Below are positions 25,910 through 34,700 of a DNA stretch of 64,000 nucleotides, in pieces; positions within the stretch are counted from its first letter, which is position 1; each line of letters begins with the position of its first letter. The notes beneath the pieces are model-generated. The model made no database searches and had not been told where the DNA came from. It saw nothing but the letters and a program-made list of their open reading frames with translations. The position numbers and the translations under genes are program-made. The DNA comes from Saccharothrix carnea (GTDB lineage: Bacteria; Actinomycetota; Actinomycetes; Mycobacteriales; Pseudonocardiaceae). Location: contig NZ_PYAX01000016.1 in NCBI RefSeq assembly GCF_003014735.1, positions 62,001 to 126,000 of the forward strand, written 5' to 3'.

Positions 25910-27115
25910 ATGCGAGCTCCGTCCGGCAGGATCCGAACCGACCGGCTCCTGGAGGAAGAGGAAGCACTGCGTGACACCGTCCGCGAGTGGGCGGAGGAGA
26001 AGCTCCGGCCGCGGGTGAGGGAGATGGACCGGGACGCCCTCATCCCGCGCGACCTGGTCGACGAGCTGTTCGCGCTCGGCCTGATGGGCATCCAGATCCC
26101 GGAGCACCACGACGGCGGAGGCGGCTCGATCTTCATGAGCGCGTTGACCATCGCCGAGATCGCCAGGGTCGACCCGTCCGTGGCGGTCTGCGTCGACGTG
26201 CAGAACGTCCTGGTCAACACCGCGCTCATCCGCTGGGGCAGCCCGGAGTTGCAGGAGCGGTACCTGCCCCGGCTGGCGCGCGACCTCGTCGGCGCCTACG
26301 CGCTGACCGAACCCGAGTCCGGCAGCGACGCGTTCGCCCTGCGGGCGCGGGCACGTCGTGACGGCGACCACTACGTGCTGGACGGGCGGAAGGTGTGGAC
26401 CACCAACGCGCGCGAAGCCGGCGTCTTCGTCGTGTTCGCCAACGCCGCGCCCGAGCACGGCGTGTACGGCATCACGGCGTTCGTGGTGCCGCGCGACGCA
26501 CCGGGGCTGGTCGTCGGGTCCAACGAGGACAAGCTCGGCATCCGCGCCAGCTCCACCTGCGAAGTCGAGTTCACCGGCGTGCGCGTCCCGCGCGACCACG
26601 TGCTGGGCGAAGAGGGGGATGGTTACGACATCGCCTTCGACACGCTCAACATCGGCCGCATCGGCATCGGCGCGCAGATGGTGGGGCTGGCCCAGGGCGC
26701 CTTCGAGGCGGCCGTCGAGTACGCGCAGCAACGCAGGCAGTTCGGCCGGCCCATCGCCACGTTCCAAGGCGTGCAGCTGCCCCTGGCGCAGGTGGCCACG
26801 GAGATCGAGGCCGCCCGTCTGCTGGTGCACGACGCGGCACGCCTGGCCGACAGCGGCAGCCGCGGCCCCGAGCTGCTGTCGCGGTGCGCGATGGCGAAGT
26901 ACTTCGCGTCGCAGGTGGCCGAACGGGCCGCGTCGCAGGCGCTGCAGACGTTCGGCGGCAACGGGTTCAGCACCGCGTACCCGGTCGAGAAGTTCTACCG
27001 GGACGCGATGATCGGCCAGATCTACGAGGGCACGTCGAACATCCTGCTGCGCACCATCGCCCAGCAGCTCCTCGTCACCGGGCGCTCCCGGACCGCGGAA
27101 GGAAGCCGGAAGTGA
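25910..27115 (+). CDS. Acyl-CoA (acyl-ACP) dehydrogenase 2
   Basis: 401 residues from the ATG at 25910 (a GTG lies one codon upstream; GAGGGGAT ribosome site). Acyl-CoA dehydrogenase motifs: ALTEPESGSDAFAL, VWTTNAREAGVFVVF, QQRRQFGRPIATFQGVQLP, TFGGNGFSTAYPVEKFYRD and QIYEGTSNI with the catalytic Glu near residue 371. It is clearly diverged from the preceding dehydrogenase, so it is not a recent duplicate; the two may act on different steps or form a hetero-oligomer. The stop overlaps the ligase GTG by 4 bp. Confidence 0.9.
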   Translation: MRAPSGRIRTDRLLEEEEALRDTVREWAEEKLRPRVREMDRDALIPRDLVDELFALGLMGIQIPEHHDGGGGSIFMSALTIAEIARVDPSVAVCVDVQNVLVNTALIRWGSPELQERYLPRLARDLVGAYALTEPESGSDAFALRARARRDGDHYVLDGRKVWTTNAREAGVFVVFANAAPEHGVYGITAFVVPRDAPGLVVGSNEDKLGIRASSTCEVEFTGVRVPRDHVLGEEGDGYDIAFDTLNIGRIGIGAQMVGLAQGAFEAAVEYAQQRRQFGRPIATFQGVQLPLAQVATEIEAARLLVHDAARLADSGSRGPELLSRCAMAKYFASQVAERAASQALQTFGGNGFSTAYPVEKFYRDAMIGQIYEGTSNILLRTIAQQLLVTGRSRTAEGSRK

Positions 27116-28845
27116 GCGTCCTCCCTCGGACCGCTTGGACCGGACAGGCCGGAGGGGTGCCCGAGGCCATCCGTCAGCGCGCCGAGACCACGCCCGACCG
27201 GACGGCGATGACGTTCGTCGACTACTCCACCGACCCGCGCGGACTCGCCCGGGAGCTGACCTACCGGGAGCTGGACGTGCGGGTCCGCGCTGTCGGCGCG
27301 CGACTGCGGCAGGTCGCCCGTCCCGGCGCGCGGGCCGCGATCCTGTGCCCGACCGGGGTGGACTTCATAGTCGGCTTCGTCGCCTGCCTCTACGCCGGGG
27401 TCGTCGCGGTACCGCTGTCCGCGCCGACCTCGTTCCGCCACAACGACCGCATCGCACCCGCGATGGACGACTCCGGTTGCGAGGTCGCCATCACACCGCG
27501 GGCGGTTCACGACACGGTGGCCGAGATCCCGCTGGCCACACCGGTGCGGATCGTCTGCCCCGACGACGTCGACCTCGACCCGACCGCGCCGTGGGACCCG
27601 GTGCGGCCCGAACCCGACGTCACGGCGTACCTCCAGTACACCTCGGGTTCGACGCGGCGGCCCGCGGGCGTGCGGGTGACGCACCGGAACATGGCCGCGG
27701 CGGCGAGCCAGCTCGTCACCCACCTGCGGGTGGACGAGCGGTCCACGATCGTGAGCTGGAGCCCGTTCTTCCACGACATGGGCCTGGTGTTCGCCGTGAT
27801 CCTGCCGTTGACGCGCGGGTTCCCGGTCGTGCACCTGACGCCACTGGCGTTCGTGCGCGATCCGGGGCGCTGGCTTCGGCTGCTGAGTGATTGCGGGGCG
27901 ACGCACGTGCTGTGCCCCAACTTCGGGTTCGACCTGTGCGTGGACCAGGTCACCGCCGAGGAACGCGCCGAGCTGGACCTGTCCCGGTTGGTCTACGCGG
28001 GCAACGGCGCCGAGCCGGTGCGGGCGCGCACGTTGGCCCGCTTCACCGAGGCCTTCACGTCGTCCGGTTTCCGGCCCGCCGCCCACACCCCGGTCTACGG
28101 CCTGGCGGAAGCGACGCTCATCGTGACCGCGGTCCCGCTCGACCAGGAACCACTCGTCCGCTCGTTCGACCGCGCCGGGTTGGCCGCCGGTCGGGTCCGG
28201 CGGGTCGACGACTCGCGAGGGGTGACGATGGTGGGCTGCGGACCCGCCATGGACCAGGAAGTCCGGATCGTGGACCCGCAGACCTCGCGCCGGGCGGGAC
28301 CGGACGAGGTCGGGGAGATCTGGGTGCGCGGCGAGAACGTCTGCGCGGGCTACTGGGCCCAGGACACCGACGAGGTCTTCGACGCGGTGCTCGACGGCGA
28401 GGGTGGCTGGCTGCGCACCGGAGACCTCGGTTTCTTCCACGACGACCAGCTGTTCGTCGCGGGCCGGCGCAAGGACCTGATCATCATCGACGGCCGCAAC
28501 CACCACCCGGTCGACATCGAGCTGACCGTGGAGGAGGAAGTACCGGCGGTGCGACCCGGCCACGTCGTCGCGTTCCCCGTCGACACCGGTCGGGAGGAGC
28601 GGGTCGTGATCGCCGCGGAGCTGCGGTCCGACGCGGACCCCGGTGAGGTGCGAACCGCGGTGCGACGTGCCGTCGCGGCCCAGCACGACGTCTTCGTCCA
28701 CGACGTCGTCGTCCTGCGTCGCGGCACCATGCCCAAGACGTCGAGCGGCAAGCTGCAGCGCAGCACGTGCCGCGACCGGTACGAGCGCGGCACGTTGATC
28801 GTCATCGGTGTCAGTTCCGGCCCAACGGAGGGGGAACCGAGGTGA
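27112..28845 (+). CDS. Fatty acyl-AMP ligase (FAAL-like)
   Basis: 577 residues. ANL-superfamily motifs: YLQYTSGSTRRPAGVRVTH (P-loop), FHDMGLV, YGLAEAT, LRTGDLG and the C-terminal KTSSGKLQR. FFHDMGLVFAVILPL and DGRNHHPVDIE are typical of the FAAL branch, which adenylates a carboxylic acid and passes it to an ACP instead of CoA. The acid cannot be read from the sequence. It overlaps the ACP gene by 4 bp, and the ACP is its obvious acceptor; together they are likely to provide the starter for the PKS. Confidence 0.9.
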   Translation: MSVLPRTAWTGQAGGVPEAIRQRAETTPDRTAMTFVDYSTDPRGLARELTYRELDVRVRAVGARLRQVARPGARAAILCPTGVDFIVGFVACLYAGVVAVPLSAPTSFRHNDRIAPAMDDSGCEVAITPRAVHDTVAEIPLATPVRIVCPDDVDLDPTAPWDPVRPEPDVTAYLQYTSGSTRRPAGVRVTHRNMAAAASQLVTHLRVDERSTIVSWSPFFHDMGLVFAVILPLTRGFPVVHLTPLAFVRDPGRWLRLLSDCGATHVLCPNFGFDLCVDQVTAEERAELDLSRLVYAGNGAEPVRARTLARFTEAFTSSGFRPAAHTPVYGLAEATLIVTAVPLDQEPLVRSFDRAGLAAGRVRRVDDSRGVTMVGCGPAMDQEVRIVDPQTSRRAGPDEVGEIWVRGENVCAGYWAQDTDEVFDAVLDGEGGWLRTGDLGFFHDDQLFVAGRRKDLIIIDGRNHHPVDIELTVEEEVPAVRPGHVVAFPVDTGREERVVIAAELRSDADPGEVRTAVRRAVAAQHDVFVHDVVVLRRGTMPKTSSGKLQRSTCRDRYERGTLIVIGVSSGPTEGEPR

Positions 28846-29072
28846 ACGAGGAACTCAAGCGGATCATGGTGGACGACCTCAACCTGGACGAGGCGGCCTT
28901 GCGCCCGGAGACCAGCCTGGAGAACGCGGGCCTCGACTCGCTCACCATCGTGGAGCTGTCGGTGAACCTGTCCGAGCAGCTCGGGCTGCAGATCAGCGAG
29001 GAGGAACTCCAGCGTGCCGCCACGGTCGGCGAGATCGAGCAGCTGGTCGAGCAGCGCCGGCGGGAGGCGTGA
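28842..29072 (+). CDS. Discrete acyl carrier protein (ACP 2)
   Basis: 76 residues from a GTG overlapping the ligase stop, with a GGAGGGGGAA ribosome site. It has the standard phosphopantetheine site ENAGLDSLTIVEL. It ends the operon that starts at 12179. A direct translational coupling to the acyl-AMP ligase indicates that the two proteins work as a pair. Confidence 0.92.
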   Translation: MNEELKRIMVDDLNLDEAALRPETSLENAGLDSLTIVELSVNLSEQLGLQISEEELQRAATVGEIEQLVEQRRREA

Positions 29073-29110
29073 CTGGTGATCGAAAGAGCCGTGTCCCACC
29101 TCCGGGTGAC

Positions 29111-29160
29111 TTGTCAACTTCAGGTTGACAAGCGCTCATTTGTCAACCTACGGTTGCCTC
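29111..29160 (+). promoter_or_regulatory. Double palindromic operator before the HTH/Clp-N gene
   Basis: The first site is a perfect palindrome, TTGTCAAC and GTTGACAA around five bases (29111-29131). The second, TTGTCAAC with an imperfect GTTGCCTC arm (29140-29160), has the same spacing and ends directly at the ATG. The centres are 29 bases apart, close to three helical turns. The second arm touching the start codon suggests a leaderless transcript and autoregulation by the encoded helix-turn-helix protein. Confidence 0.65.
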
Positions 29161-29853
29161 ATGGATGAGCCAATCGCACTCGACACCCTGGTCGACCACG
29201 TGACCGGGCTTCACCCGGATGGCGACGCCCTCATGCACCTCTCCGACGCGGTGGCCGTGTCGGAACGGGTGGGGGACGTCGCGGACCAGTTGGTCGGCCA
29301 CTTCGTGGACGCGGCGCGCCAGGCGGGCATGACCTGGGCCGAGATCGGCAAGACGATGGGCGTGACCCGGCAGGCCGTGCAGAAGCGCTTCGTGCCCACC
29401 GCCTCCGCCCTCGCCCCACTGGACGAGACGATCTTCGACCGGTTCACCCCCCGCGCCCGCGCGGTCGTCACCGCGAGCCAGGAGGAAGCACGCGCCGCCG
29501 GGCACGACTACCTCGGGACCGAGCACCTCGTCCTCGGCCTGCTGAGCCAGCCACAGGGCCTCGCGGCGAAGTACCTGTCCGAGAAGACCACACCGGACCG
29601 ACTGCGCACCGCAATGGGCAAAGTCCTCGGCCCGCGCGTCGACAACGTCCCCGACCGGATCCCCTACACGCCACGGGGCAAGCGGGCGGTCGAGTTGAGT
29701 CTGCAGGAGGCCCAGCGACTCGGCCACGACCACGTGGGAACGGAGCACCTCCTGCTCGGCGTACTGGCCGAGCAGCACGGCGTGGGTGCCCAAGTCCTCC
29801 GCGACCTCGCCATCGAGCGCCGCGCGGTGGAGGAGTGGCTGGCCACCCGGTGA
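29161..29853 (+). CDS. HTH protein with two Clp N-terminal repeats
   Basis: 230 residues. Residues about 45-80 form a helix-turn-helix (AGMTWAEIGKTMGVTRQAVQKRF). Residues about 90-155 and 160-230 are two Clp-N repeats (ARAVVTASQEEARAAGHDYLGTEHLVLGLL and KRAVELSLQEAQRLGHDHVGTEHLLLGVL), the module by which ClpA/ClpC chaperones bind adaptors and substrates. No ATPase domain is present. The combination suggests a transcription factor that is recognised by, or senses, the Clp system. The upstream double palindrome is its probable binding site. Confidence 0.85.
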   Translation: MDEPIALDTLVDHVTGLHPDGDALMHLSDAVAVSERVGDVADQLVGHFVDAARQAGMTWAEIGKTMGVTRQAVQKRFVPTASALAPLDETIFDRFTPRARAVVTASQEEARAAGHDYLGTEHLVLGLLSQPQGLAAKYLSEKTTPDRLRTAMGKVLGPRVDNVPDRIPYTPRGKRAVELSLQEAQRLGHDHVGTEHLLLGVLAEQHGVGAQVLRDLAIERRAVEEWLATR

Positions 29854-29866
29854 CCCGGGGCGCGAA

Positions 29867-29890
29867 CGCGGCCGGCGATCTCCGGCCGCG
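29867..29890. terminator. Bidirectional terminator hairpin
   Basis: Perfect 9-bp inverted repeat CGCGGCCGG/CCGGCCGCG with a six-base loop, between the convergent HTH/Clp-N and membrane-protein genes. There is no U-run, as is usual in high-GC actinobacteria. Confidence 0.55.
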
Positions 29891-29898
29891 CCGCCCGG

Positions 29899-30315
29899 TC
29901 AGAGGTCGAACCACGCCTCGACGTCGCGCCTGTTGATCAGCACGAGGATCAAGGCCGCCAGGCCCACGCCGATCAGCGCGTAGACCGGGTCGGAGGTGAA
30001 CACGGCCACCACACCGGCCACCAGGTTCACGGCCTGGAAGACGATGATCGTGGTGCGCACCCGGCGTGTGCGCCAGGAAATGCCCAGCGCGCAGACGGTC
30101 AGCACCGCCACCATGAGAAACGCCACCAACGCGCCGACAAGCCCGGGCAGCACGTCGGCGACCTCGTCCCGGCCGCGCCCGGCACCTTCCACGACCTCGG
30201 CCGTCAGCGCGATCGTCGCGACGAAATTGGAGACGGCCTGGAACCACAGGAGGCCGCGGACGACCTTGAGGCCGAGCGGCATGGACTCCTGGCGGTATTC
30301 GATTTCGTCGGTCAT
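29899..30315 (-). CDS. Small four-helix membrane protein, unknown function
   Basis: 138 residues from the ATG at 30315, which has an AGAAGG ribosome site seven bases upstream. Four hydrophobic segments are visible (VVRGLLWFQAVSNFVATIAL, LVGALVAFLMVAVLTVCAL, IIVFQAVNLVAGVVAVF, YALIGVGLAALILVLI), separated by short charged loops. The C-terminus NRRDVEAWFDL is acidic. I do not recognise the family beyond a general actinobacterial membrane protein. It is monocistronic and convergent with the HTH/Clp-N gene. Confidence 0.7.
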   Translation of the reverse strand: MTDEIEYRQESMPLGLKVVRGLLWFQAVSNFVATIALTAEVVEGAGRGRDEVADVLPGLVGALVAFLMVAVLTVCALGISWRTRRVRTTIIVFQAVNLVAGVVAVFTSDPVYALIGVGLAALILVLINRRDVEAWFDL

Positions 30316-30764
30316 GGCCATCCCTTCTGCCTTCGCGGAGGGCGTCAAGCAGAACACGCTGTGATACAGCGCCAATACAGCTCGGAATTGCGGCGTTCCA
30401 CCTCTGCGCACGGAACGCCCGGTGAGTTGATCCGGAAGTGGATGTCCGCGGTCGGATCATCCTCCGCTGACCTGATGCTGGCAGGAACCTGATCGTGTCA
30501 CCCCCGACCGGCGGCAGCGGCCGATCGTGGTCAACCGGCTCGGGTGGAATATCGAGTCGAAATTACCCGATCAAGTGGAATATCCGGCTTTATGTGCGCA
30601 CTTCTCACCGAACTCCGGACCCTCCGGTGATTACCCCTGATGGGGTATCCCGGGCCCGGGGTCGCAGCGGCTAGATTGGCCCGGCGGGTGTGCGGTTCGC
30701 GAGTTCCGGTGACGAGCGCGATCACGATTGCGGAGCGTGCCACACCTGTGTGATTGGGGGACTG
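30316..30764. promoter_or_regulatory. Divergent promoter region of the btuF operon
   Basis: The 449-base gap holds no gene I can support. Two direct copies of GTGGAATATC occur at 30544-30553 and 30575-30584, 31 bases apart (about three helical turns). A perfect palindrome TACCCC/GGGGTA around TGAT lies at 30632-30647. TAGATT at 30672 could be a -10 box. I looked for the conserved B12-box bases of a cobalamin riboswitch and did not find a convincing one. Confidence 0.45.
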
Positions 30765-31697
30765 GTGTCGGTTATTTCTCGTCTTCGTGTCGCGGTCGTC
30801 CTGGTAGTGGGTGTCCTGATCGGTTCCTGCGGCACGGCCACGCCCGCGGACCCCTCGCCCTCGCCGACCGCCGGGGCGGCGGCCGAGTTCCCGGTCACCA
30901 TCGGCGACCTGACCTTGGCCGAACGTCCCACGCGGATCGTCGTGCTGGCGCCCACGGCCACGGAGATGCTGTTCGCGATGGGCGCGGGCGGTCAGGTCGT
31001 GGCGGTGGACGACAACTCCACCTACCCGGCCGAGGCACCCAGGTCGGACCTGTCGGGGTTCCAGCCCAACGCCGAGGCCATCGCCTCCCACGAACCCGAC
31101 CTGGTCGTGATCTCCAACGACATCAACCAGGTCAAGGACCAGCTCGGCACGCTGAAGATCCCCGTCTACCTCGCCGGCCCGGCGCAGACGCTGGACGACA
31201 CCTACACCCAGCTCGAAGACCTCGGCCGGCTCACCGGGCACGGCACCGAAGCCGCCGACGTCGTGCGGCGGATGAAGGACGACATCGGCAAGATCCTGGC
31301 GGGCACGCCGAAGCGCGCGGACAAGCCGACGTACTACTACGAGCTGGACCAATCGCTGTACTCGGTCACCGGTGACACGTTCGTAGGCTCGCTGTTCGAC
31401 CAGGTCGGACTGGTCAACGTGGCCGACACCGTGGACCCGCAGCAGCTCAACGCCGGCTACCCGCAGCTGTCCGTGGAGTTCCTGATCGAAGCCGATCCGG
31501 ACCTGATCTTCCTCGCCGACACCAAGTGCTGCGGCCAGAGCGCGGAGACCGTCAGGGCACGTCCGGGCTGGGGCGCGATCACGGCCGTGCGGGAGAACCG
31601 GATCGTGGCGCTGGACGACGACATCGCCTCGCGGTGGGGACCGCGCGTGGTCGAGCTGGTCCGGGTGATCGCGGACGCGGTGGGCAAAACCGGGTGA
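30765..31697 (+). CDS. btuF: BtuF-type corrinoid-binding lipoprotein
   Basis: 310 residues from a GTG at 30765 after a GGGGGA ribosome site. A lipoprotein signal VLVVGVLIGSCG sets the lipid-anchored Cys near residue 22, followed by a Pro/Ser-rich linker. The mature protein is a class III periplasmic-binding fold: TRIVVLAPTATEMLFAMGAG, then EPDLVVISND and PDLIFLAD in the second lobe. This family binds cobalamin, haem or ferric siderophores. The presence of cbiZ at the other end of the same operon favours a corrinoid. It is followed by the permease and ATPase genes. Confidence 0.85.
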   Translation: MSVISRLRVAVVLVVGVLIGSCGTATPADPSPSPTAGAAAEFPVTIGDLTLAERPTRIVVLAPTATEMLFAMGAGGQVVAVDDNSTYPAEAPRSDLSGFQPNAEAIASHEPDLVVISNDINQVKDQLGTLKIPVYLAGPAQTLDDTYTQLEDLGRLTGHGTEAADVVRRMKDDIGKILAGTPKRADKPTYYYELDQSLYSVTGDTFVGSLFDQVGLVNVADTVDPQQLNAGYPQLSVEFLIEADPDLIFLADTKCCGQSAETVRARPGWGAITAVRENRIVALDDDIASRWGPRVVELVRVIADAVGKTG

Positions 31698-31710
31698 AGG
31701 ACCGCGCACC

Positions 31711-32814
31711 GTGGTGAAACCCGCCGACCGCGACGCCCCTGCGCGGCAGGTACCGGTCCGCGTCCCGCTGCGGCCCGCGCGGTTGCGGCCGGTGTGGTTG
31801 GTGGTGGGCCTGCTCGCGGTGGTCGGCTCGCTGGTCGTCGGGGTGAGCGTCGGACCGGTCACCCTGCCGCTGACGGGCGTGGCGCGGGAACTGGTGAGCC
31901 TGCTCCCGTGGGTCGACCTGGACAGCGGGTTGTCCGAACGGCAACAGGCGCTGCTGCTGGAGCTGAGGCTGCCCCGGGTCGTGCTCGGGCTGCTGGTCGG
32001 CGGGCTGCTCGCGCTGGCCGGTGCCTGCTACCAGGGTGTGTTCCGCAACCCCCTGGCCGACCCGCACCTGCTGGGCGTGGCGGCGGGCGCAGGCCTGGGC
32101 GTCACGGCGGTGATCACGTTGCGCCGCAGCGGCGGTGGGGCCGCCACCGGCGCGTTGCCGTTCGCCACCCCGCTGGCCGCGTTCGTCGGCGCGATCACCG
32201 CCGTCGCCATGACCTACGCCCTCGCGTCACGGGGCGGCGACCGGGCGCCGTCCACCCTGATCCTGTCGGGTGTCGCGGTGTCGGCGTTCCTCGCGGCCGG
32301 CCAGACGTTCCTGATGCAACGCGACGCCGACGCCATCCGCGAGGTCTACTCGTGGCTGTTGGGCAGGCTCGGCACCGCGGGGTGGCGCGACGTCCTGCTG
32401 GTGCTGCCCTACGCGGTCGTGACCGCCGCGGTGGTGCTGCTGCACCGGCGGGACCTGGACGTGCTGTCGGTGGGTGACGCCGAGGCCTCCGCGCTCGGCC
32501 TCGACCCGCAGCGCACCCGCTACCTGCTGACCGCCGCGGCGTCGCTGGGCACGGCGGCGGCCGTCTCGGTGTCGGGGCTGATCGGTTTCGTCGGCATCAT
32601 CGTGCCGCACACGGTCCGCCTGCTCGCGGGCGTCGGCTACCGCACCATCCTCCCGGTCTCCGCGCTGGTCGGCGGCGCGTTCCTGGTGCTGGCCGACCTG
32701 GTGGCCCGCACCGCCGCCGCGCCAGCCGAGGTGCCCATCGGGGTGGTCACCGCGTTCCTCGGCGCGCCGTTCTTCGTCCTCGTGCTGCGCACCAGCGCGG
32801 TGGCCCGCTCGTGA
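31711..32814 (+). CDS. btuC: BtuC/FecCD-family ABC permease
   Basis: 367 residues, about ten transmembrane helices. ELRLPRVVLGLLVGGLLALAGACYQGVFRNPLADPHLLGV is the N-terminal FecCD signature, and GLIGFVGIIVPHTVRLLAG contains the conserved cytoplasmic loop that contacts the ATPase. The N-terminus is Arg/Pro-rich and cytoplasmic. It starts 13 bases after btuF and overlaps the ATPase start by 4 bp (GTGA). Together with btuF and btuD it makes a complete type II importer. Confidence 0.9.
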   Translation: MVKPADRDAPARQVPVRVPLRPARLRPVWLVVGLLAVVGSLVVGVSVGPVTLPLTGVARELVSLLPWVDLDSGLSERQQALLLELRLPRVVLGLLVGGLLALAGACYQGVFRNPLADPHLLGVAAGAGLGVTAVITLRRSGGGAATGALPFATPLAAFVGAITAVAMTYALASRGGDRAPSTLILSGVAVSAFLAAGQTFLMQRDADAIREVYSWLLGRLGTAGWRDVLLVLPYAVVTAAVVLLHRRDLDVLSVGDAEASALGLDPQRTRYLLTAAASLGTAAAVSVSGLIGFVGIIVPHTVRLLAGVGYRTILPVSALVGGAFLVLADLVARTAAAPAEVPIGVVTAFLGAPFFVLVLRTSAVARS

Positions 32815-33596
32815 CCGCCGCCGACCCGGTGATCGAGACCCGGGACCTGCGGGTGGAACTGGGCGGCAACCGCATCCTGGACGGGGTCGACCTGGTCGTG
32901 CACGCGGGGGAGTGGGTGACGGTCATCGGGCCGAACGGCGCCGGCAAGTCGACCTTCCTCGGCGCGGTCACCGGCCTGGTCCCGGCGACCGGTGACGCGT
33001 ACCTGCTGGGCCGGGACGTGCGCCGGATGCGCCACCGCGAACGGGCCCGCCTCGTCGCCTCCGTCGCCCAGTCGCCGGTCGTGCCGCCGGGCGTCACGGT
33101 GCTCGACTACGTCCTGCTCGGGCGCACCGCGCACATCCCCCGGTTCGGCCGGGAGTCGGCCGCCGACCTCGACGTGGTGCACGACGTGCTGGTCCGGCTG
33201 GAGCTGCACGCCTTCACCGGCCGCGTGCTGACCACGTTGTCGGGCGGCGAGCTGCAGCGGGTCTTCCTGGCCCGCGCCCTGGCCCAGCAGGCACGGCTGC
33301 TGCTGCTCGACGAGCCGACCAGCGCCCTGGACATCGGCCACCAGCAGGAAGTCCTGGACCTGGTGGACGCGTTGCGCCGCGACCACGAGCTGACCGTGCT
33401 GACCACGATGCACGACCTGTCGATCACCGGCGCCTACGCCGACCGGGTCGTCCTGCTCGCCGGTGGCCGCGTGGTGGCCGACGGCACACCGCGCGAGGTG
33501 ATCACCGAAGCCGCGCTCGCCACCCACTACCAGGCCCGGGTCCGGGTGATCGACACCGGGGACGGGCCGCTGGTGGTGCCCATCCGCGCCCGTTGA
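32811..33596 (+). CDS. btuD: BtuD/FecE-type ABC ATPase
   Basis: 261 residues. Walker A GPNGAGKST near residue 43, signature LSGGELQRVFLARAL near 143, Walker B LLLLDEPTSALD near 163, and the H-loop THDLSI-type segment (TMHDLS). The pattern is that of the FecE/BtuD subfamily of importer ATPases. It overlaps the permease gene by 4 bp and is followed by a dioxygenase gene 39 bases later, so transport and modification genes are transcribed together. Confidence 0.92.
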   Translation: MTAADPVIETRDLRVELGGNRILDGVDLVVHAGEWVTVIGPNGAGKSTFLGAVTGLVPATGDAYLLGRDVRRMRHRERARLVASVAQSPVVPPGVTVLDYVLLGRTAHIPRFGRESAADLDVVHDVLVRLELHAFTGRVLTTLSGGELQRVFLARALAQQARLLLLDEPTSALDIGHQQEVLDLVDALRRDHELTVLTTMHDLSITGAYADRVVLLAGGRVVADGTPREVITEAALATHYQARVRVIDTGDGPLVVPIRAR

Positions 33597-33635
33597 CCCG
33601 CCGGACCGCACATCGGGGACACCGAGGAGGACTTC

Positions 33636-34670
33636 GTGGAACAACAGCCCTACACCGACTCCACGGAACTGCTCGCGGACCGCGCGCGGCTGGCCGGCCG
33701 CCTGGCCGACGACGGCTACCTCTACCTGCGCGACGTGCTGCCGGAGGCCGAGGTCGCGCGGGTGCGCCACCAGGTCCTGGCCCTCGCCGCCGAAGCCGGC
33801 TGGCTGCGCGAAGCGACGACAACGGGCACCTCGCAGCCGACCGGGGTGGACCTGCCCGCCGTCGACGTCGAGGCGGTGGCCCGGTGCCCCGGCCCTACCC
33901 GCCAGGCCGTCCAGAAGGCGATGTGGTGCCTGCGCGACCTGCACGCGCTGCTGCACTCCACCTCCCTGCTCACCGTGCTGGAAGCCCTCCTCGGTGAACC
34001 GGTCCTCGTCCACCCCCGCAAGGTGCTGCGGTTCGTCGCGCCCGAACGCTCGTCGGTCGTCAGCGGGTGGCACCAGGACTACCCGGGCGTGCAGGGCTCC
34101 CCGCGCACCCTCACCGCCTGGACACCGCTCGCCCCGGTCACCCCGGACACCGGCGGCCTGGCGATCGTGCCCCGGTCCCACCGCGACGGCGTGCTGCCCC
34201 TGCGGCTGTGCGCCGGGACGATCGTCGGCTGGGAGACCGACGTACCCGTCGATGTGGTCCACAGTGGACCGATGAATCCCGGCGACGTCCTGGTGTTCAC
34301 CGCGCACACCGTGCACGGCGGCAGCCCCAACACCGGCGGCCTGCGGCTGTCCGCCGACTGCCGCTACCAGCCGCTGAGCGAACCGGTCTGCCGCGACTGC
34401 GTCGAACTCGACGACGGCGACTGGGACGACGTCTACCGCACCTGGCCGGGGCAGGGCCGCGACGACCCGCTGGCCCACTACTGGCGGGAACTGCCGCTCG
34501 ACATCGTCGCCTACGACCCGCGCGCCGACGTGGCGCGGGAACGCGAAGCGATCGCCGCCGGCCGCCGCCACGACCCCGCCGCGGCACGCGCGTTGCAGGT
34601 CACCGCCGAGCACAGCGCGGACCCGGCGGTCGCGGCCGAGGCCGCCGCCCTGCTGCGCGCATTGGCCTGA
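33636..34670 (+). CDS. PhyH-family Fe(II)/2-oxoglutarate dioxygenase 1
   Basis: 344 residues from a GTG with a GAGGAGG ribosome site. The facial triad is visible: HQD in GWHQDYPGVQ near residue 144, and the distal His in FTAHTVHGGSPNTGG near residue 228, followed by the Arg for 2-oxoglutarate in LRLSADCRYQP. It ends with about 90 residues containing an acidic-aromatic stretch and an Ala-rich helix. PhyH enzymes hydroxylate, halogenate, epoxidise or rearrange small molecules. The substrate is unknown; the context is a corrinoid importer upstream and a methyltransferase downstream. Confidence 0.88.
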   Translation: MEQQPYTDSTELLADRARLAGRLADDGYLYLRDVLPEAEVARVRHQVLALAAEAGWLREATTTGTSQPTGVDLPAVDVEAVARCPGPTRQAVQKAMWCLRDLHALLHSTSLLTVLEALLGEPVLVHPRKVLRFVAPERSSVVSGWHQDYPGVQGSPRTLTAWTPLAPVTPDTGGLAIVPRSHRDGVLPLRLCAGTIVGWETDVPVDVVHSGPMNPGDVLVFTAHTVHGGSPNTGGLRLSADCRYQPLSEPVCRDCVELDDGDWDDVYRTWPGQGRDDPLAHYWRELPLDIVAYDPRADVAREREAIAAGRRHDPAAARALQVTAEHSADPAVAAEAAALLRALA

Positions 34671-34700
34671 AGACCACGACAACGATTTCAGGAGGACACC

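Noticed and set aside
30316..30764. Cobalamin riboswitch upstream of btuF
   Set aside because: I could not find the B12-box or the conserved junction bases by eye; a covariance-model search would decide.
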